DNA of 64,000 nt, from assembly GCF_040869045.1 (NCBI RefSeq), contig NC_090323.1:36884066-36948065 (forward strand). The letters are read 5' to 3'. Below are positions 55,571-64,000 of the stretch, one piece after another. This DNA is from Eurosta solidaginis (lineage: Eukaryota; Arthropoda; Insecta; Diptera; Tephritidae). The notes under the pieces were generated by a model. The model ran no database searches, was not told the DNA's origin, and was given only the letters and a program-made list of their open reading frames with translations. How positions within the stretch are numbered: the stretch's first letter is position 1; each line of letters starts with the position of its first letter. Position numbers and translations under genes: made by a program.

Positions 55571-58500
55571 TCATTGTAGACATATCAATTTGAAAACAAA
55601 ATTCAACTGTGCAAATATACATATGTATATATAAACAAACAATTACTACGAAATTTTCTTATAAAAAAGTATAGCAAATTGTTTTATCAAAGCCACGTTG
55701 ATTTAATTTCTCTGCAATATGCGTCAATATCAACCTGTTTGTTTAACTAATTAAAAATTTCCATTAAAGTTATGAATTAAATAGGTTATTAGGCTCTTAT
55801 AACAAAAAATTTATATGGAAATGTTATTACAAAGGCTTGATAATTATTGTACATATTCAACTTGATAACACAATTCAACTGTGCAAATATACATATGCAT
55901 ATATAAACAAACTACTGCTAGGAAATTTTCTAAGGAAAAAGTATAAAAAAATGTTTTGTCAGAGCCACGTTCATTTAATTTCTCCGCAATATGCGTCAAT
56001 ATGAACCTATTTTTTTAACTAATTTAAAATTTCCATTAAAGTTATGAATTAAATAGGTTATTAGGCTCTTATAACAAAAAATTTATATGGAGATGTTATT
56101 ACAAACGCTTGATAATTATTGTACATATTCAACTTGATAACACAATTCAACTGTGCAAATATACATATGCATATATAAACAAACAATTGCTAGGAAATTT
56201 TCTTAGGAAAAAGTATAAAAAAATGTTTTGTCAGATCCACGTTCATTTAATTTCTCCGCAATATGCGTCAATATGAACCTATTTTTTTAACTAATTTAAA
56301 ATTTCCATTAAAGTTATGAATTAAATAGGTTATTAGGCACTTATAACAAAAAATTTATATGGAGATGTTATTACAAACGCTTGATAATTATTGTACATAT
56401 TCAACTTGATAACACAATTCAACTGTGCAAATATACATATGCATATATAAACAAACAATTGCTAGGAAATTTTCTTAGGAAAAAGTATAAAAAAATGTTT
56501 TGTCAGAGCCACGTTCATTTAATTTCTCCGCAATATGCGTCAATATGAACCTATTTTTTTAACTAATTTAAAATTTCCATTAAAGTTATGAATTATATAG
56601 GTTATTAGGCTCTTATAACAAAAAATTTATATGGAAATGTTATTACAAATGCTTGCTAATCATTGTACATATTCAACTTGATAACACAATTCAACTGTGC
56701 AAATATACATATGCATATATAAACAAACTACTGCTAGGAAATTTTCTTAGGAAAAAGTATAAAAAAATGTTTTGTCAGAGCCAGGTTCATTTAATTTCTC
56801 GGCAATATGCGTCAATATGAACCTATTTTTTTAACTAATTTAACTTTTCCATTAAAGTTATGAATTAAATAGGTTAATTAGGCTCTTATAACAAAAAATT
56901 TATATGGAAATGTTATTACAAATGCTTGCTAATCATTGTACATATTCAACTTGATAACACAATTCAACTGTGCAAATATACATATGCATATATAAACAAA
57001 CAATTGCCAGGAAATTTTCTTAGGAAAAAGTATAACAAAATGTTTTGTCAAAGCCACGTTCATTTAATTTCTCCGCAATATGCGTCAATATGAACCTATT
57101 TTTTTAACTAATTTAAAATTTCCATTAAAGTTATGAACTAAATAGGTTATTAGGCTCTTATAACAAAAAATTTATATGGAAATGTTATAACAAATGCTTG
57201 CTAATCATTGTACATATTCAACTTGATAACACAATTCAACTGTGCAAATATACATATGCATATATAAACAAACAATTGCTAGGAAATTTTCTTAGGAAAA
57301 AGTATAACAAAATGTTTTGTCAAAGCCACGTTCATTTAATTTGTCTGCAATATGCGTCAATATGAACCTATTTTTTTAACTAATTTAAAATTTCCATTAA
57401 AGTTATGAATTAAATAGGTTAATTAGGCTCTTATAACAAAAAATTTATATGGAAATGTTATTACAAATGCTTGCTATTTATTGTACATATTCAATTTGAT
57501 ATCACAATTCAACTGTGCAAATATACATATGCATATATAAACAAACAATTGCTAGGAAATTTTCTTAGGAAAAAGTATAACAAAATGTTTTGTCAAAGCC
57601 ACGTCCATTTAATTTCTCTGCAATATGCGTCAATATGAACCTATTTTTTTAACTAATTTAAAATTTCCATTAAAGTTATGAATTAAATAGGTTATTAGGC
57701 TCTTATAACAAAAAATTTATATGGAAATGTTATTACAAATGTTTGCTAATCATTGTACATATTCAACTTGATAACACAATTCAACTGTGCAAATATACAT
57801 ATGCATATATAAACACACAATTGCTAGGAAATTTTCTTAGGAAAAAGTATAACAAAATGTTTTGTCAAAGCCACGTTCATTTAATTTCTCTGCAATATGA
57901 GTCAATATGAACCTATTTTTTTAACTAATTTAAAATTTCCATTAAAGTTATGAATTAAATAGGTTAATTAGGCTCTTATAACAAAAAATTTATATGGAAA
58001 TGTTATTACAAATGCTTGTTAATCATTGTACATATTCAACTTGATAACACAATTCAACTGTGCAAATATACATATGCATATATAAACAAACAATTGCTAA
58101 GAAATTTTCTTAGGAAAAAGTATAACAAAATGTTTTGTCAAAGCAACGTTCATTTAATTTCTCCGCAATATGCGTCAATATGAACCTATTTTTTCAACTA
58201 ATTTAAAATTTCCATTAAAGTTATGAATTAAGTAGGTTATTAGGCTTTTATAACAAAAAATTTATATGGAAATGTTACTACAAATGCTTGCTAATCATTG
58301 TACATATTCAACTTGATAACACAATTCAACTGTGCAAATATACATATGCATATATAAACAAACAATTGCTAGGAAATTTTCTTAGGAAAAAGTATAACAA
58401 AATGTTTTGTCAAAGCCACGTTCATTTAATTTCTCCGCAATATGCGTCAATATGAACCTATTTTTTTAACTAATTTAAAACTTCCATTAAAGTTATGAAT

Positions 58501-61500
58501 TAAATAGGTTATTAGGCTCTTATAACAAAAAATTTATATGGAAATGTTATTACAAATGCTTGCTAATCATTGTACATATTCAACTTGATAACACAATTCA
58601 ACTGTGCAAATATACATATGCATATATAAACAAACAATTGCTAGGAAATTTTCTTAGGAAAAAGTATAACAAAATGTTTTTTCAAAGCCACGTTCATTTA
58701 ATTTCTCTGCAATATGCGTCAATATGAACCTATTTTTTTAACTAATTTAAAATTTCCATTAAAGTTATGAATTAAATAGGTTATTAGGCTCTTATAACAA
58801 AAAATTTATATGGAAATGTTATTACAAATTCTTGCTAATCATTGTACATATTCAACTTGATAACACAATTCAACTGTGCAAATATACATATGCATATATA
58901 AACAAACAATTGCTAGGAAATTTTCTTAGGAAAAAGTATAACAAAATGTTTTGTCAAAGCCACGTTCATTTAATTTCTCTGCAATATGAGTCAATATGAA
59001 CCTATTTTTTTAACTAATTTAAAATTTCCATTAAAGTTATGAATTAAATAGGTTATTAGGTTCTTATAACAAAAAATTTATATGGAAATGTTATTACAAA
59101 TGCTTGCTAATCATTGTACATATTCAACTTGATAACACAATTCAACTGTGCAAATATATATATGCATATATAAACAAACAATTGCTAGGAAATTTTCTTA
59201 GGAAAAAGTATAACAAAATGTTTTGTCAAAGCCACGTTCATTTAATTTTTCCGCAATATGCGTCAATATGAACCTATTTTTTTAACTAATTTAAAATTTC
59301 CATTAAAGTTATCAATTAAATAGGTTAATTAGGCTCCTATAACAAAAAATTTATATGGAAATGTTATTACAAATGCTTGCTAATCATTGTACATATTCAA
59401 CTTGATAACACAATTCAACTGTGCAAATATACATATGCATATATAAACAAACAATTGCTAGGAAATTTTCTTAGGAAAAAGTAAAACAAAATGTTTTGTC
59501 AAAGCCACGTTCATTTAATGTCTCTGCAATATGGGTCAATATGAACCTATTTTTTTAACTAATTTAAAATTTCCATTAAAGTTATGAATTAAATAGGTTA
59601 ATTAGGATCTTATAACAAAAAATGTATATGGAAATGTTATTACAAATTCTTGCTAATCATTGTACATATTCAACTTGATAACACAATTCAACTGTGCAAA
59701 TATACATATGCATATATAAACAAACTACTGCTAGGAAATTTTCTTAGGAAAAAGTATAAAAAAATGTTTTGTCAGAGCCACGTTCATTTAATTTCTCCGC
59801 AATATGCGTCAATATGAACCTATTTTTTTAACTAATTTAAAATTTCCATTAAAGTTATGAATTAAACAGGTTATTAGGCTCTTATAACAAAAAATTTATA
59901 TGGAAATGTTATTACAAACGCTTGATAATTATTGTACATATTCAACTTGATAACACAATTCAACTGTGCAAATATACATATGCATATATAAACAAACAAT
60001 TGCTAGGAAATTTTCTTAGGAAAAAGTATAACAAAATGTTTTGTCAAAGCCACGTTCATTTAATTTCTCTGCAATATTCGTCAATATGAACCTATTTTTT
60101 TAACTAATTTAAAATTTCCATTAAAGTTATGAATTAAATAGGTTAATTAGGCTCTTATAACAAAAAATTTATATGGAAATGTTATTACAAATGCTTGCTA
60201 ATCATTGTACATATTCAACTTGAAAACACAATTCAATTGTGCAAATATACATATGCATATATAAACAAACAATTGCTAGGAAATTTTCTTAGGAAAAAGT
60301 ATAAAAAAATGTTTTGTCAGATCCACGTTCATTTAATTTCTCCGCAATATGCGTCAATATGAACCTATTTTTTTAACTAATTTAAAATTTCCATTAAGGT
60401 TATGAATTAAATAGGCTAATTAGGCTCTTATAACAAAAAATTTATATGGAAATGTTATTACAAATGCTTGCTAATCATTGTACATATTCAACTTGATAAC
60501 ACAATTCAACTGTGCAAATATATATATGCATATATAAACAAACAATTGCTAGGAAATTTTCTTATGAAAAAGTATAAAAAAATGTTTTGTCAAAGCCATG
60601 TTCATTTAATTTCTCTGCAATATGCGTCAATATGAACCTATTTTTTTAATAAATTTAAAATTTCCATTAAGGTTATGAATTAAATAGGCTAATTTGGCTC
60701 TTATAACAAAAAATTTATATGGAAATGTTATTACATACGCTTGATAATCATTGTACATATTCAACTTGATAACACAATTCAACTGTGCAAATATACATAT
60801 GCATATGTAAACAAACAATTGCTAGGAAATTTTCTTAGGAAAAAGTATAAAAAAAATGTTTTGTCAGATCCACGTTCATTTAATTTCTCCGCAATATGGG
60901 TCAATATGAACTAATTTTTTTAACTAATTTAAAATTTCCATTAAAGTTATGAATTAAATGGGTTATTAGGCTCTTATAACAAAAAATTTATATGGAAATG
61001 TTATTACGAATGCTTGCTAATCATTGTACATATTCATCTTGATAACACAATTCAACTGTGCAAATATACATATGCATATATAAACAAACAATTGCTAGGA
61101 AATTTTCTTAGGAAAAAGTATAAAAAAATGTTTTGTCAAAGCCATGTTCATTTAATTTCTCTGCAATATGCGTCAATATGAACCTATTTTTTTTAACTAA
61201 TTTAAAATTTCCATTAAAGTTATGAATTAAATAGGTTATTAGGCTCTTATAACAAAAAATTTATATGGAAATGTTATTACAAATGCTTGCTAATCATTGC
61301 ACATATTCAACTTGATAACACATTTCAACTGTGCAAATATACATATGCATATATAAACAAACAATTGCTAGGAAATTTTCTTAGGAAAATGTATAACAAA
61401 ATGTTTTGTCAGATCCACGTTCATTTAATTTCTCCGCAATATGCGTCAATATGAACCTATTTTTTTAACTAATTTAAAATTTCCATTAAAGTTATGAATT

Positions 61501-64000
61501 AAATAGGTTAATTAGGCTCTTATAACAAAAAATTTATATGGAAATGTTATTACAAATGCTTGCTAATCATTGTACATATTCAACTTGATAACACAATTCA
61601 ACTGTGCAAATATACATATGCATATATAAACAAACAATTGCTAGGAAATTTTCTTAGGAAAAAGTATAAAAAAATGTTTTGTCAGATCCACGTTCATTTA
61701 ATTTCTCCGCAATATGTGTCAATATGAACCTATTTTTTTAACTAATTTAAAATTTCCATTTAAGTTATGAATTAAATAGGTTAATTAGGCTCTTATAACA
61801 AAAAATTTATATGGAAATGTTATTACAAATGCTTGCTAATCATTGTACATATTCAACTTGATAACACAATTCAACTGTGCAAATATACATATGCATATAT
61901 AAACAAACAATTGCTAGGAAATTTTCTTAGGAAAAAGTATAACAAAATGTTTTGTCAGATCCACGTTCATTTAATTTCTCCGCAATATGCGTCCATATGA
62001 ACCTATTTTTTTAACTAATTTAAAACTTCCATTAAAGTTATGAATTAAATAGGTTAATTAGGCTCTTATAACAAAAAATTTATATGGAAATGTTATTACA
62101 AATGCTTGCTAATCATTGTACATATTCAACTTGATAACACATTTCAACTGTGCAAATATACATATGCATATATAAAGAAACAATTGCTAGGAAATTTTCT
62201 TAGGAAAAAGTATAACAAAATGTTTTGTCAGATCCACGTTCATTTAATTTCTCCGCAATATGCGTCCATATGAACCTATTTTTTTAACTAATTTAAAATT
62301 TCCATTAAAGTTATGAATTAAATAGGTTATTAGGCTCTTATAACAAAAAATTTATATGGAAATGTTATTACAAATGCTTGCTAATCATTGCACATATTCA
62401 ACTTGATAACACATTTCAACTGTGCAAATATACATATGCATATATAAACAAACAATTGCTAGGAAATTTTCTTAGGAAAATGTATAACAAAATGTTTTGT
62501 CAGATCCACGTTCATTTAATTTCTCCGCAATATGCGTCAATATGAACCTATTTTTTTAACTAATTTAAAATTTCCATTAAAGTTATGAATTAAATAGGTT
62601 AATTAGGCTCTTATAACAAAAAATTTATATGGAAATGTTATTACAAATGCTTGCTAATCATTGTACATATTCAACTTGATAACACAATTCAACTGTGCAA
62701 ATATACATATGCATATATAAACAAACAATTGCTAGGAAATTTTCTTAGGAAAAAGTATAAAAAAATGTTTTGTCAGATCCACGTTCATTTAATTTCTCCG
62801 CAATATGTGTCAATATGAACCTATTTTTTTAACTAATTTAAAATTTCCATTTAAGTTATGAATTAAATAGGTTAATTAGGCTCTTATAACAAAAAATTTA
62901 TATGGAAATGTTATTACAAATGCTTGCTAATCATTGTACATATTCAACTTGATAACACAATTCAACTGTGCAAATATACATATGCATATATAAACAAACA
63001 ATTGCTAGGAAATTTTCTTAGGAAAAAGTATAACAAAATGTTTTGTCAGATCCACGTTCATTTAATTTCTCCGCAATATGCGTCCATATGAACCTATTTT
63101 TTTAACTAATTTAAAACTTCCATTAAAGTTATGAATTAAATAGGTTAATTAGGCTCTTATAACAAAAAATTTATATGGAAATGTTATTACAAATGCTTGC
63201 TAATCATTGTACATATTCAACTTGATAACACAATTCAACTGTGCAAATATACATATGCATATATAAACAAACAATTGCTAGGAAATTTTCTTAGGAAAAA
63301 GTATAACAAAATGTTTTGTCAGATCCACGTTCATTTACTTTCTCCGCAATATGCGTCAATATGAACCTATTTTTTTAACTAATTTAAAATTTCCATTAAA
63401 GTTATGAATTAAATAGGTTAATTAGGCTCTTATAACAAAAAATTTATATGGAAATGTTATTACAAATGCTTGCTAATCATTGTACATATTCAACTTGATA
63501 ACACAATTCAACTGTGCAAATATACATATGCATATATAAACAAACAATTGCTAGGAAATTTTCTTAGGAAAAAGTATAAAAAAATGTTTTGTCAAAGCCA
63601 TGTTCATTTAATTTCTCTGCAATATGCGTCAATATGAACCAATTTTTTTAACTAATTTAAAATTTCCATTAAAGTTATGAATTAAATAGGTTATTAGGCT
63701 CTTATAACAAAAAATTTATATGGAAATGTTATTACAAATGCTTGCTAATCATTGTACATATTCAACTTGATAACACATTTCAACTGTGCAAATATACATA
63801 TGCATATATAAACAAACAATTGCTAGGAAATTTTCTTAGGAAAAAGTATAACAAAATGTTTTGTCAGATCCACGTTCATTTAATTTCTCCGCAATATGCG
63901 TCAATATGAACCTATTTTTTTAACTAATTTAAAATTTCCATTAAAGTTATGAATTAAATAGGTTAATTAGGCTCTTATAACAAAAAATTTATATGGAAAT
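55571..64000 (+). repeat. AT-rich satellite, 272-273-bp monomer, ~31 copies
   Basis: Head-to-tail array. Monomer landmarks: 'ttgctaggaaattttctta', 'tgttttgtca(a/g)a(g/t)ccacgtt', 'tctccgcaatatgcgtca', 'aaagttatgaattaaatagg', 'ggctcttataac', 'gcttgctaatcattgtac' and 'gtgcaaatatacatatgca'. The phrase 'atataaac' repeats at 55901, 56173, 56445 and 56717, exactly 272 bp apart. The first monomer (55571-55640) is diverged, as expected at an array edge; the array continues past the window. No coding potential. Confidence 0.97.
61295..63477 (+). repeat. Higher-order repeat of four monomers (1,091 bp)
   Basis: Private variants recur at a constant offset of 1,091 bp: 'cattgcacat' 61295/62386, 'ggaaaatgtata' 61384/62475, 'ccatttaagtt' 61756/62847, 'gcgtccatatg' near 61991/63082. 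The fourth monomer of the block matches less well. Confidence 0.8.

Noticed and set aside
55571..64000. CRISPR array
   Set aside because: Direct repeats are 272 bp with no short repeat/unique spacer structure, and the context is eukaryotic.

Overview
This window looks like repeat-dominated, probably heterochromatic, DNA of an insect, most likely a dipteran. The evidence is the mix of families present: BEL/Pao, two kinds of Ty3/gypsy element, Penelope-like elements (PLEs), ZMYM1-type hAT, a pogo/Tigger element, Helitron-like ends and an AT-rich satellite. A tephritid fruit fly is my best guess from the look of the dispersed repeats; this is inference. I see no host single-copy protein gene, rRNA gene or intact tRNA gene. 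Every coding stretch I recognise belongs to a transposable element, and all but one element are clearly broken.

Layout. 1-5990: two inverted copies of a long repeat family (called F here) flank a decayed pogo/Tigger transposase that still shows a precise 68-bp intron. 5991-7480: decayed hAT copy A. 7481-17610: a nested pile of Helitron-like ends, single satellite monomers, a solo LTR inside one monomer, the 3' half of a BEL/Pao element (minus strand) and, head to head with it, the internal region of a Ty3/gypsy element (plus strand). 17611-27308: two tandem copies of a module made of a ~580-bp unique unit followed by a GC-richer minisatellite (~87-100-bp unit) of 3.1 and 5.2 kb. 28161-31547 and 34891-38104: a direct segmental duplication of about 3.3 kb, separated by PLE 1, an F fragment and a PLE tail. 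37942-40708: hAT copy B, the more complete one. 41011-47400: F-family sequence holding a 384-bp inverted-repeat element, PLE 2 and a 117-bp tandem repeat. 47587-52416: a nearly intact LTR retrotransposon of the CsRn1 type (Ty3/gypsy, minus strand) with both LTRs and a tRNA-Trp-type primer site. 52417-55570: gene-free DNA with traces of a LINE tail and a tRNA-derived SINE. 55571-64000: an AT-rich satellite with a 272-273-bp monomer, about 31 copies, running off the right edge.

The elements do not form a pathway; they record successive insertions. The CsRn1-type element is the youngest dated by eye (7 differences between its 303-bp LTRs). The most interesting signals are three hammerhead-ribozyme-like motifs tied to PLE ends, with paired stems kept while the stem sequences differ; single satellite monomers abutting Helitron-like ends at the same phase; a 1,091-bp higher-order repeat in the satellite; and the foldback-like arrangement around the Tigger gene.
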